Assembly: GCA_018700655.1 (NCBI GenBank)
Contig: JABIUG010000433.1
Span: 1-21,493, forward strand
DNA length: 21,493 nucleotides
Direction of reading: 5' to 3'
Source of the DNA: Rhodospirillaceae bacterium
GTDB lineage: Bacteria > Pseudomonadota > Alphaproteobacteria > SP197
Shown here: positions 7,095-15,031 of the stretch, in pieces
Layout of the letters: every line of letters starts with the position of its first letter
Position numbering within the stretch: the stretch's first letter is position 1
Program-made: the position numbers and the translations under genes
Notes under the pieces: generated by a model
What the model was told of the DNA's origin: nothing
Databases searched by the model: none
The model's input: only the letters and a program-made list of their open reading frames with translations

Positions 7095-7921
7095 TCGGCA
7101 ACATACGCCCGCTGACCGGCTACATCGGCGCCGAGATTTCCGGAATTGATCTGCGCACCATGACATCCGGCGAGACCGATGCAATTCGCGAGGCCTAGCT
7201 GGAGCACAAGGTACTGTTTTTTCCGCGCCAGGGTCTCTCGCCCGACGAACTGGTCGAAGCAGTCTCAAAATTCAGAGAGATCGATCCGCCCCACGGGGGC
7301 CTGGAACGTCACGCCAAAAACCGCAACGTCATGGTTGCCGCGAGCCGCAAGGGCGAAGGCGGCGCCAAATTCAACGATGCCTGGCACACCGATGTCAGCT
7401 TCGACCAGAGACCTCCAATGGCCTCCATGCTGCAGGCCGATGTGCTGCCTTCGCTGGGCGGCGACACCCTCTTCATTTCGATGTACGCGGCTTGGGATAC
7501 CCTCTCGGACGGCCTCAAGGCCCTTGTCGACGGGCTCGAGGCGTTTCACGACGGCGTTTCGAGTTTCATGCCCTATCTGCTCGACCCCGGCACCAGGAAC
7601 GGGCCCAAGCGCCTGGCGAAGATGAAGGCCGAAATGCCGGGCTGCATTCATCCCGAGACCGGCAAGAAAGCACTCTTCGTCAACCGTGCCTAAACCCAAC
7701 GCATCATCGGTCTTTCCGAGATTGAAGGCCGCAGATTGCTGGAACTTCTCTTCTAACATTGCGAACAGGAAAACTTCCAGGTCCGCTTGTCCTGGTCGCA
7801 GGGTGACATCGCCTTTTGGGACAACCGGTGCACCATGCATTATGCAGCCAAAGACTACGGTCTGGAGGATCGAATCATGTCCCGCGTGACCTTGAAGGGC
7901 GAGCGACCACGTGCGGCTTGA
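7091..7921 (+). pseudogene. TauD/TfdA-family 2-oxoglutarate dioxygenase with three in-frame stop codons
   Basis: Read in one unbroken frame, 7091-7921 gives 276 codons, normal for a TauD-type Fe(II)/2-oxoglutarate dioxygenase. The start segment IRPLTGYIGAEISGIDL, the metal-binding WHTDVSF (His99, Asp101), the distal MHYAAKDYG (His250) and the DRIMSR 2-oxoglutarate region (Arg261/265) are all recognisable. However, codon 36 is TAG (7196-7198), codon 201 is TAA (7691-7693) and codon 222 is TAA (7754-7756). The last two separate the distal His and Arg from the body. There is no frameshift. TAG and TAA end apparently intact genes in this window (the Rieske gene at 5202 and the dmdA-like gene at 21311), so codon reassignment is unlikely. 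This is best read as a recent pseudogene. The intact ancestor would have oxidised a small molecule such as a taurine-like sulfonate or a betaine-like amine. Confidence 0.88.
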
Positions 7922-7977
7922 TCCCTGCGGGCCAACACGGCACGATTGCCAGACACCGTCGATCATGAGGAAGCACT

Positions 7978-8736
7978 ATGGCCGCCACAGCAGAACCCGT
8001 CAGCCAGGAATTCAACGAGCACCGCACACGCATTGAGCTGGCTGCGCTCTATCGCCTGTCCCATCACTACGGCTGGACGGATATGATCGACACCCACATC
8101 ACCGCGCGGGTGCCGGGCACGACCGATCAGTATTTCATCAATCCCTATGGGCTGATGTTCGACGAGATCACGGCTTCATCGCTCCTGAAGGTCGATTTCG
8201 ACGGCAATGTTCTGGAAGGCGACTATCCGACCAACTCGGCCGGCCACCTGATCCATACCGCGGTGCTGAAAGCCCGGCCTGATCTCAACGTTCTGCTCCA
8301 CAGCCATACCCGCGCGGGCACTGCCGTTTCGGCGATGGAATGCGGCCTGCTGCCGCTCAGCCAGCAGGGCAACGAGATCATCAATCTGGTGAGTTACCAT
8401 GATTACCAGCTTGTTGTTGGCGACGCGGAAACCGAATGCGCCGCACTCGCGCGCGACCTGCCGCAGGGCAAACGCCTGATGATCATGCGCAACCATGGCC
8501 TGCTGGCCGGTGGGCGCACCATGGCTGAAACCTTTGTCCTTCACATGCGTCTGGAGACGGCATGCAAGATTCAGGTTGATGTCCTGGGTTCGGGCCAGCC
8601 CTACGTCACGCCTTCAAAAGAAGCCGTCGAGGAACTGGCCGCCTGGGCGACAGGCGCCGGCGGCTATGAATACGACCACTTCTGGAAGGCTGCGATGCGC
8701 CTGGTCGAGCGCAAGCATCCAGGCTTCGACGCCTGA
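7978..8736 (+). CDS. Class II aldolase/adducin family protein
   Basis: A 252-residue zinc-dependent aldolase-fold protein (fuculose-phosphate aldolase/adducin head family). Metal-binding histidines are visible in LLHSHTRAG (His108, His110) and MRNHGLL (His173). The INPYGLMFDEITASSLLKVD block is typical of the non-phosphate sub-branch commonly annotated only as class II aldolase/adducin. The start ATG follows GAGGAAGCACT, a good ribosome binding site. It lies between two pseudogenes but shows no lesion itself, so it is probably still under selection. A second protein of the same family is encoded at 11988-12767. No substrate can be assigned from sequence. Confidence 0.92.
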   Translation: MAATAEPVSQEFNEHRTRIELAALYRLSHHYGWTDMIDTHITARVPGTTDQYFINPYGLMFDEITASSLLKVDFDGNVLEGDYPTNSAGHLIHTAVLKARPDLNVLLHSHTRAGTAVSAMECGLLPLSQQGNEIINLVSYHDYQLVVGDAETECAALARDLPQGKRLMIMRNHGLLAGGRTMAETFVLHMRLETACKIQVDVLGSGQPYVTPSKEAVEELAAWATGAGGYEYDHFWKAAMRLVERKHPGFDA

Positions 8737-8764
8737 ACCCCGATCACCACCAGACGATGTAACG

Positions 8765-9432
8765 ATGCTGCAAATATGGGGCAGGCCGACATCCCTGTGT
8801 ACGCAGCGGGTGCTTTGGGCCCTTGAAGAATTCAACATCCCGCACGGCCTCACGCTGGCCAGCGGAACAATGGGTGCATCCGGGCACATCTCCAAGGGCA
8901 ACCAGCCCTTTGGAGTGGTCGATACGCCCGCCTATCTGGCGATGAACCCGAACGGGCGAATCCCCACCATTCGGGATGGCGATTTCACGCTTTGGGAATC
9001 GAATGCCATTTTGTCGTACCTCATGCTGAAGTACGGGGATGACTAAAGTGACACTGCGGTCGAACAATTGGCGACGGCTACAGCCTGGATGTCCTGGTCA
9101 AACCAATACCTCGATCCTCCCCTGACCGACCTGGTCCTTCACAAGGTCCGCCTCCCCCTTGAAGAGCGCAGCGACGAAGCCGTCGAGCGTTGGAATCAAG
9201 CGATGATCCGGTTTCTCAGGATCCTGGACAGACACCTCTCAGACAAGAACTTCATCGCGGGAAGTGAACCGACCATCGCGGAGTTTTCGATCGGCCCCAA
9301 TGTGCACAGGTGGGTGCTGTTTGCGCTTCCCCATGGGGCTTGCCGCATCTCCATGCCTGGCATCAAAGGCTCTGCGAACGGCCGGCATTTCAAAGGGTCG
9401 TGCTGCCGGCCGAGTTCCATCTTGAAGGCTGA
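8765..9432 (+). pseudogene. Glutathione S-transferase pseudogene (in-frame stop plus frameshift)
   Basis: The thioredoxin-like N-terminal domain is clear: MLQIWGRPTSLCTQRVLWAL, the cis-Pro region NPNGRIPTI and the glutathione-binding ESNAILSYL. It stops at TAA 9044-9046, codon 94, at the junction to the helical domain. The same frame then continues with SDTAVEQLATATAWMSW and an all-helical GST C-terminal domain. Around 9325-9345 the frame is lost: the expected ending LPHLHAWHQRL...RPAFQRVVLP appears in the -1 frame from 9340 and ends at TGA 9430-9432. Two independent lesions make this a decayed gene. The intact ancestor would have been about 220 residues, similar in size to the intact GST at 16183-16854 but clearly not a copy of it. 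Confidence 0.85.
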
Positions 9433-9477
9433 GCAACAAGGCTACGTTGTTTGGCGACAGGTCAGACGAGCACTGCT

Positions 9478-10914
9478 TCAGCCCAGATCAGGCATCGGCG
9501 TGTAGGCGTGGTCGCCGTCTTCCAGGGCGGCGGCACGCCCGCCCAGGGCCGCGATCTTGGCATCCTGTTCGGTCATGCACCGGGCATTGACCGCGTCGGG
9601 ATCGCAGATCTCGCGCAACTTGGCGTCACAGGCCAGCAGCGTCTTGCCATGAGCCTGATCGCCCGCGAGGTCATGGGCCTCGATCGGATCGGCCACCATG
9701 TCGAAAAGCTGGGGCGGGTAACCGGGATAGGCGATGTATTTCCAGTTCTTCCAGCGCAGCATGAAAATGCCAGTAATCGCGCCGGCTTCGTGAAACTCGC
9801 TGATCACGCCGCGTTCGTCGTGCCCGCCTTGCATCAGGTCCTGCAGGGCAACGCCGGAGAGTCCTGCATCTTCGCCTGAGGGCTCAAGGCCCTGCGCCTT
9901 CAGGATCGTCTGATGAAAATCGACATGCGAGGCCGGTGCATCACAACGCTGGCCCTCGGGAATCCCCGGACCGGCAACGATCAGCGGCACTGCAGAAGCT
10001 TCCTCAAACATGTTCATCTTGGCCCACATACCGTGGTTGCCCAGCATCTCGCCATGGTCACTGGAGTAAATGATCAGCGTGTTGTCGGCCTGGCCCGAGG
10101 CATCCAGCGCGTCGAGCACCTTGCCGATGTTGTCATCAAGGAACGAGACATAGGCGTAATAGGAAAGCCGGGCTTCGCGAATATGCGCATCGTCGCGGAA
10201 ATGTTTGTCGTAGTCCCAGACGTCCTGGAGGGTATCGAGCACGGGATGATCGGGCCGTTCGTCCGCGCCCCGCAGACGCGGCATGTCGATCTCGTCGCGG
10301 TCATAGAGGTCATAGAATTCGTCCGGCGCGACAATCGGGTGATGCGGCGCGACGAAGGACGCAAACAGCGTCCAGGGCTGGTCCAGCCCGGGCGCTTCTT
10401 CGCGCAGCCACGCACTTGAGAGTTCGCAGACCTTGCGGTCGTACGTTGTGTAGCGCGATTCACCACGGCCGATGTCGTTGGCGAAGTCTTCGTTGCTGGG
10501 ATATCCAAAATCACGGTCGCGTACCATGGTCGAGGTGAAGCCGACCCCGTTCAGGATGTGGACCGCAAGGACCTCCCTGTTGAAGCCGTTGTTGTCTTCG
10601 CTGGAGCGAAAATGGAGCTTGCCGATCGAGAGACACTCGCGCCCTTCGTCCTGCAGCCGGTGTCCCCAGCCATGGATTGAGCCGTCATAGGGCTCGGCGC
10701 TTGACCACGTGCTGAGTTGATGGACCCAACGCCCGGTCTGCATGCTGGCCCGGGTCGAAACGCAGATCGGTCCGGCGCAATAGGCCTTGTCGAACGTCGT
10801 GCCGCGCGCCGCCAGCCGGTCCAGATTCGGCGTCTTGACCAGCGGATCACCATAACAACCGGTGATATCGCGCTGATGCTGATCGGAGCAGATGAAGAGG
10901 ACGTTCTGGGCCAT
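9478..10914 (-). CDS. Sulfatase-family hydrolase (choline-sulfatase-like) with atypical C-V-S-T-R active site
   Basis: A 478-residue alkaline-phosphatase-superfamily enzyme that would hydrolyse a sulfate or phosphonate monoester. The N-terminal metal motif is NVLFICSDQHQRD. The catalytic stretch is ICVSTRASMQTGR (Cys51, Arg55, Gly61, Arg62). GKLHFR and SSDHGEMLGNHGMW give the remaining metal and active-site residues. The formylglycine motif is normally C-x-P/A-S-R; here positions 3 and 4 are Ser and Thr, which is unusual. The frame is open upstream to 11001, but ATG 10914 starts right at the family N-terminus and lies 7 bp after the upstream stop, so I prefer it. There is no signal peptide, so it is probably cytoplasmic, as choline sulfatases are. 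Last gene of the aldolase-dehydrogenase-sulfatase operon. Choline sulfate would fit the osmolyte theme but is inference. Confidence 0.9.
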   Translation of the reverse strand: MAQNVLFICSDQHQRDITGCYGDPLVKTPNLDRLAARGTTFDKAYCAGPICVSTRASMQTGRWVHQLSTWSSAEPYDGSIHGWGHRLQDEGRECLSIGKLHFRSSEDNNGFNREVLAVHILNGVGFTSTMVRDRDFGYPSNEDFANDIGRGESRYTTYDRKVCELSSAWLREEAPGLDQPWTLFASFVAPHHPIVAPDEFYDLYDRDEIDMPRLRGADERPDHPVLDTLQDVWDYDKHFRDDAHIREARLSYYAYVSFLDDNIGKVLDALDASGQADNTLIIYSSDHGEMLGNHGMWAKMNMFEEASAVPLIVAGPGIPEGQRCDAPASHVDFHQTILKAQGLEPSGEDAGLSGVALQDLMQGGHDERGVISEFHEAGAITGIFMLRWKNWKYIAYPGYPPQLFDMVADPIEAHDLAGDQAHGKTLLACDAKLREICDPDAVNARCMTEQDAKIAALGGRAAALEDGDHAYTPMPDLG

Positions 10915-10921
10915 AGTCAGT

Positions 10922-11977
10922 TCAACTCCGTTGGTGTGTTTGACCATGGGCAATCCCATGGCGCTGCAGCTTCTCGATCCACACAGGATGGCCCGAGACA
11001 TCCGTGTTCACCAGGTTGGCCGGCACCTCACCGCGTTTCACGGCCAGGACGGAATCGAGCGCCTCGCCGATGGCGTCACCGAAACACCGGTCCGAGAGGC
11101 AAAGCCCGTGGGGTGTGACCACGACGTTGGGCATCGCAAGAAGGGGATTGTCGGGTTCGACCGGTTCCTGTTGGGTGACATCGAGGCCTGCACCGGCGAT
11201 GCGGCCTGCCCTCAGGGCTTCTATCAGCGCGGGTTCGTCGATCAGGCCACCGCGCCCGACGTTCAGCACGATCGCCCCGGGTTTCATCAGCGCCAGCCGG
11301 TCGGCAGAAACGATGTGGTGGGTTTCATCGTTGAGCGGAAGGCAGATCGCCAGCACATCAGCCTCGGCAAAAAGGGTTTCCAAGTCGACCTGTTCACAAC
11401 CGACCTGCGCCATCTCAGCGCTGCGGTCCGAGCGGTTCCATGCGATGGCGCGCATGTCGAACGGCCCGGTCATGCGCAGGAAGACGCGATTGATGCCGCC
11501 GAAACCGAGCAGACCCACGGTTTTCCCCCGAGGATCAGAGCCAAGCATCAAGGCGCCGCGCCACCATGCTTCGTCCCCGCCACGGGCACCATCGACCCGT
11601 TCGATCAGGCGCGTCATCACGGCCAGCATCAGGGTGAACTGCGCCAGGCCAACAGGTTCCGAGAGCGCGGTCGGCGCGTTGGCGTAGGCAACGCCAGCCC
11701 GGGCCATGGCGTCCAGTGCCATATCGTCATAACCGACCCCACCACGCACCACGATCGCCAGACGGGGATCAGGCCGGATGGCATCCGATGTCACGGAACA
11801 TTCCATCGTGACAAAGGCGTCAACATCGACGAGATCGTCGGCTTCGGCGGTTTCACGCTCGGGCAGGCGGACAAACTCCACGCCCGGTTCACGGTGAAGC
11901 GGGGAATCAACGATCACCGGATGACACGGCTCTCCCGCGTCGTTCCAGAACTCCCCGGACATGCCGACACGAAACAT
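10922..11977 (-). CDS. D-isomer-specific 2-hydroxyacid dehydrogenase family protein
   Basis: A 351-residue NAD(P)-dependent reductase interconverting a 2-oxoacid and a D-2-hydroxyacid. Visible signatures are VVRGGVGYDD (around residue 78), the Rossmann motif GFGGIN (158-163), NVGRGGLIDE with catalytic Arg242, QEPVEPDNPL with Glu271, and TPHG with His290. The third Rossmann glycine is followed by Asn rather than Gly, a small departure from GxGxxG. ATG 11977 has GAGGAA 7 nt before it and lies 10 bp after the stop of the class II aldolase gene. Longer upstream starts would overlap that gene and lack similarity. It is the middle gene of a three-gene minus-strand operon. Aldolase plus hydroxyacid dehydrogenase suggests processing of a hydroxy- or oxo-acid intermediate; the substrate is unknown. 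Confidence 0.92.
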   Translation of the reverse strand: MFRVGMSGEFWNDAGEPCHPVIVDSPLHREPGVEFVRLPERETAEADDLVDVDAFVTMECSVTSDAIRPDPRLAIVVRGGVGYDDMALDAMARAGVAYANAPTALSEPVGLAQFTLMLAVMTRLIERVDGARGGDEAWWRGALMLGSDPRGKTVGLLGFGGINRVFLRMTGPFDMRAIAWNRSDRSAEMAQVGCEQVDLETLFAEADVLAICLPLNDETHHIVSADRLALMKPGAIVLNVGRGGLIDEPALIEALRAGRIAGAGLDVTQQEPVEPDNPLLAMPNVVVTPHGLCLSDRCFGDAIGEALDSVLAVKRGEVPANLVNTDVSGHPVWIEKLQRHGIAHGQTHQRS

Positions 11978-11987
11978 TACGAATTCC

Positions 11988-12767
11988 TCACTGGACGTAG
12001 CCGGGATCATCCCGATCCAGCAGGCGCTTGAGCGCGGGCCATTCGTGCACGCCCGGGCGGAAGTCTTCCGTGATGTCGCGCGGGTCACTTTCCTGCCTGG
12101 AATAATGTTCGGCTGTTTCAGCAGGGACCCGGGTCCACTCGGCATTGCTCGCCAGGACCTTCATCTGAATCTCGCAGGCCCGCTGCAGCCAGTACATGAG
12201 GACGAAGGCCTCGCCGACGGATGAACCCACCGTCAGCGGACCGTGGTTCTGCATGATCATGGCCTTGTTGTTGCCCAGACTTTTGGCGAGACGACTGCGC
12301 TCGTCGTTATCCATGCTGGTCCCCTCGAAAGGATGGAAGCCCATGCTGTTGTAGAAGAAGAGCCCCTCCATGCAGATCGGCTGCAGGCCATCCTTGAGCG
12401 CCGAGACGGCGACACCGTCGTTGGTGTGGGTATGGACGATTGCGTTGATGTCGGAACGCGCTTCAAAGACCCCGCTGTGAATGACAAAACCCGGCTTGGG
12501 CACCAGCCCTTCGCCATCGATCACCTGGATGGTGTTGCCTGCGATATCGACCTTGACCAGCAGTGAGGCGGTCATTTCGTCCCAACGCACGCCCATGGGG
12601 TTGATCAGGAAGTGGTCGGGATTATCCGGGCAGCGCGCCGTGATGTGGTTCCAGACGAGTTGCGACCAGCCGAAGCGATCCGCCAGCCGGAAGGCGGCCG
12701 CCAGGTCGACGCGCAACGCATGTTCGGCTTCGGACATCTGGCTCTGGTTCATGGCAACGACGGACAT
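11988..12767 (-). CDS. Class II aldolase/adducin family protein (second copy)
   Basis: A 259-residue aldolase-fold protein. Zinc-binding histidines appear in IVHTHTNDG (His112, His114) and MQNHGPL (His175), and INPMGVRWDEMTASLLVKVD matches the block in the family member at 7978-8736. ATG 12767 has GGGGAA upstream; an in-frame TTG at 12812 is rejected because it falls inside the operator palindrome and adds no family sequence. First gene of the operon with the D-2-hydroxyacid dehydrogenase and the sulfatase. It is divergent from the dimethylamine-dehydrogenase-like gene across a 140-bp regulatory region, so the two divisions probably respond to the same signal. Similar in size to, but clearly diverged from, the other copy, so not a recent duplicate. 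Confidence 0.92.
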   Translation of the reverse strand: MSVVAMNQSQMSEAEHALRVDLAAAFRLADRFGWSQLVWNHITARCPDNPDHFLINPMGVRWDEMTASLLVKVDIAGNTIQVIDGEGLVPKPGFVIHSGVFEARSDINAIVHTHTNDGVAVSALKDGLQPICMEGLFFYNSMGFHPFEGTSMDNDERSRLAKSLGNNKAMIMQNHGPLTVGSSVGEAFVLMYWLQRACEIQMKVLASNAEWTRVPAETAEHYSRQESDPRDITEDFRPGVHEWPALKRLLDRDDPGYVQ

Positions 12768-12802
12768 GTGACTTCCCCATGGTGTTGTTTGATGGCGTGC
12801 AA

Positions 12803-12830
12803 CATGAAACAAACGGGTAAAAATTTCATG
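12803..12830. promoter_or_regulatory. Palindromic operator, copy 3 of 3
   Basis: Perfect 7-bp arms CATGAAA / TTTCATG separated by 14 nt, with the extended right half AAAATTTCATG. It aligns gaplessly with copies at 2811 and 4014 at TGAAA-N10-AAAATTTCA-N-G. It lies in the divergent intergenic region, 36 bp from the aldolase start (12767) and 77 bp from the DMADH-like start (12908), so it could control both directions. Confidence 0.62.
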
Positions 12831-12907
12831 CGAAATCGGCAGCCGAACACTGGCGTCACCTTACTCGGCGCGCCAAGCTGCTGCTACGCATTCTGGAGGA
12901 TTGAACC

Positions 12908-14977
12908 ATGGCCCGTGATCCACGCTACGACATCCTGTTTGAACCGGTCCAGATTGGCCCCGTGACGGCCAGGAACCGGTTCTACCAGGTGCCCCATTGC
13001 AACGGCATGGGGCGCAAGCACCCGACCTCCATGGCGGTCATGCGCGGGATCAAGGCCGAGGGTGGCTGGGCCGTGCTCTGCACCGAACAATGCGACATCC
13101 ATGTCACCAGCGACTCCGAACGCGAGATCCATCTGTGGGATGATCGCGACATTCCCTATCTCGCGCGCATGACCGACGAAGTGCATAAACATGACGGTCT
13201 GGCCGGGCTGGAGCTGACCCATATGGGTTATCACGCCGGCAACTACATGGGCCGCGAGATTGCCATGGCGCCTTCGGCCAAACCGGCCTACGGCAATGCG
13301 CCCTTCCACGCCCGCACGATGGACAAGACCGATATCGCCGACTACCGGCGCTGGCACCGCAATGCCGCGATCCGGGGCAAGAAGGCCGGGTTCGACATCA
13401 TCTGCGTCTATGCCGGCCACAGCCTGTCGCTGCCGATGCATTTCCTGTCGCCACGCCACAATCACCGCACCGACGAATACGGCGGCTCGATGGAAAACCG
13501 CGTGCGCCTGCTGCGCGAGGTGATCGAGGAAACCAAGGATGCCGTGGGCGATACCTGCGGCGTCGTCGTGCGCATCGCGATGAACGAGATGATGGGCCCC
13601 AAGGGCATCACGCCGGATTTTGAAGGCCGCGCCGTGATGGAGTTGATCGGCGAGCTGCCCGACCTGTGGGACGTCAACGTCGCCGATTGGGAAAACGACA
13701 GCCAGACCAGCCGCTTCAGCGAGGAAGGTTGCCAGGAAGACAGCATCCGCTTCGTGAAGTCGATGACCTCCAAGCCGGTCGTCGGCGTCGGCCGCTATAC
13801 CAGCCCCGACAAGATGGTCTCGCTGATCAAGGGCGGCGTGCTCGACATGATCGGGGCCGCACGGCCCTCCATCGCCGATCCGTTCCTGCCCAGGAAGATA
13901 GAAGAAGGCCGGCCCGAGGACATCCGCGAGTGCATCGGCTGCAACATCTGTGTCGGCACCGCCAACCAGAACACCTTCATGCGCTGCACCCAGAACCCGA
14001 CCATGAGCGAGGAATGGCGACGCGGCTGGCACCCCGAAGTAATCGCGCCCAAGGACACCGATGACCGCATCCTGATTGTCGGGGCCGGCCCGGCAGGCCT
14101 CGAAGCCGCAAGGGCGCTGGGCCAGCGCGGCTATGACGTGATGCTGGCCGAGGCCAGTGCCGAGCTGGGCGGTCGCGTGACCAAGGAAAGCCGCCTGCCC
14201 GGCCTTGAGACCTGGGCACGGGTGCGTGACTGGCGCATCGGCCAGCTCCACAAGATGCCCAATGTCGAGATCTTCATGGATTCGAAAATGACGCCCGAGA
14301 CCATACGCGAGACCGGCGCCAATCTGGTCGCACTCGCCACCGGTGCGACCTGGCGGCGCGACGGCAGCGGTCGCTACCACGACTATCCGCTGGAAAGCGC
14401 CGCGCGCCATGCCGGGCACGTCTTCACCCCCGATGACGTGATGGACGGCGCCGACATGGAGGGCCCCGTCGTGGTCTACGACGACGACCATTACTACATG
14501 GGCGGCGTGATCGCCGAGGAACTGGCGCGCAAGGGCCGCACGGTGAGCCTGGTGACGCCCGACGCGAGCGTCTCGTCATGGACCGCCTTCACGCTTGAGC
14601 TCGGCCGCATCCAGACCCGCATGCGTGAAAAGGGCATCGCGCTTTATCTCGATCACGCCCTGACAAAGGTCGATGACGGCGAGCTCGAGATCGAGGACAT
14701 CCACAGCAGCCGGACCGAGTGGATCAACTGCGGCAGCGTCGTCATGGTGACCGCCCAGGATTCAAACGACGCCCTCTACCACCAGCTTATGGCCGACGAA
14801 GCCGCCAACCAGACTGCAGGCATCCGTCGTATCTCGCGCATCGGAGACTGTTATGGCCCCGGCCCGATCGCAGCAGCCGTGTTCGGCGGTCACCGCTACG
14901 CCCGCGAACTGGGTGCGCCGATCGGCGATGATGTTCCCTGGAAACGCGAGACGATCGAACTTTCAGAAGTGATCTGA
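12908..14977 (+). CDS. Trimethylamine/dimethylamine dehydrogenase family flavoprotein, probably dimethylamine-dehydrogenase-like
   Basis: A 689-residue iron-sulfur flavoenzyme that would oxidatively N-demethylate a small amine to formaldehyde and the next lower amine. The N-terminal OYE-like barrel has FYQVPHC: Cys31 (Cys30 after Met loss) matches the 6-S-cysteinyl-FMN site of trimethylamine dehydrogenase. Tyr168 and His171 (VYAGHS), Trp261 and Asp264 (DWEND) and Trp374 (RRGW) match its active site. Position 61 is Gln (Gln60 mature) where trimethylamine dehydrogenase has Tyr60; Gln here is the known difference in Hyphomicrobium dimethylamine dehydrogenase. The 4Fe-4S cluster is C342, C345, C348 and C360. 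A dinucleotide-binding GAGPAG is at 392-397. GGAGG precedes the ATG by 8 nt. Divergent from an aldolase operon across a shared operator. Another secondary amine or N-methylated amino acid is possible as substrate. No electron-transfer flavoprotein genes are adjacent. Confidence 0.93.
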   Translation: MARDPRYDILFEPVQIGPVTARNRFYQVPHCNGMGRKHPTSMAVMRGIKAEGGWAVLCTEQCDIHVTSDSEREIHLWDDRDIPYLARMTDEVHKHDGLAGLELTHMGYHAGNYMGREIAMAPSAKPAYGNAPFHARTMDKTDIADYRRWHRNAAIRGKKAGFDIICVYAGHSLSLPMHFLSPRHNHRTDEYGGSMENRVRLLREVIEETKDAVGDTCGVVVRIAMNEMMGPKGITPDFEGRAVMELIGELPDLWDVNVADWENDSQTSRFSEEGCQEDSIRFVKSMTSKPVVGVGRYTSPDKMVSLIKGGVLDMIGAARPSIADPFLPRKIEEGRPEDIRECIGCNICVGTANQNTFMRCTQNPTMSEEWRRGWHPEVIAPKDTDDRILIVGAGPAGLEAARALGQRGYDVMLAEASAELGGRVTKESRLPGLETWARVRDWRIGQLHKMPNVEIFMDSKMTPETIRETGANLVALATGATWRRDGSGRYHDYPLESAARHAGHVFTPDDVMDGADMEGPVVVYDDDHYYMGGVIAEELARKGRTVSLVTPDASVSSWTAFTLELGRIQTRMREKGIALYLDHALTKVDDGELEIEDIHSSRTEWINCGSVVMVTAQDSNDALYHQLMADEAANQTAGIRRISRIGDCYGPGPIAAAVFGGHRYARELGAPIGDDVPWKRETIELSEVI

Positions 14978-15004
14978 ACATCCGATCGCGCAAGCCCGCG
15001 TTGC

Positions 15005-15031
15005 TTGAACGGTATCGACTGCGACTATAAC
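15005..15031 (+). promoter_or_regulatory. Weak candidate promoter before the subtilase gene
   Basis: TTGAAC (15005-15010) and TATAAC (15026-15031) are separated by 15 nt, shorter than ideal. They lie in the 114-bp gap between the DMADH-like gene and the protease gene. A GTCGC/GCGAC mini-hairpin follows. Consensus match only; the protease could also be read through from upstream. Confidence 0.25.

Noticed and set aside
7091..7921. Stop-codon reassignment or recoding to explain the three in-frame stops
   Set aside because: TAG ends the intact Rieske gene at 5202 and TAA ends the intact dmdA-like gene at 21311, so both are used as normal stops. There is no hint of a selenocysteine or pyrrolysine element.
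10892..12031. A 379-residue plus-strand open frame opposite the hydroxyacid dehydrogenase
   Set aside because: It is antisense to a gene with clear Rossmann and catalytic motifs; no ribosome binding site or family feature was seen.
7978..12767. The two class II aldolase genes as a recent duplication bounding a mobile segment
   Set aside because: The proteins differ widely outside the family motifs, lie on opposite strands, and no flanking repeats or transposase genes are present.
12884..14491. A 535-residue open frame on the minus strand opposite the DMADH-like gene
   Set aside because: The plus strand encodes an unmistakable FeS-flavoprotein across the whole stretch. The antisense frame has a His/Gly/Ala-rich composition typical of GC-rich shadow frames and no motif.
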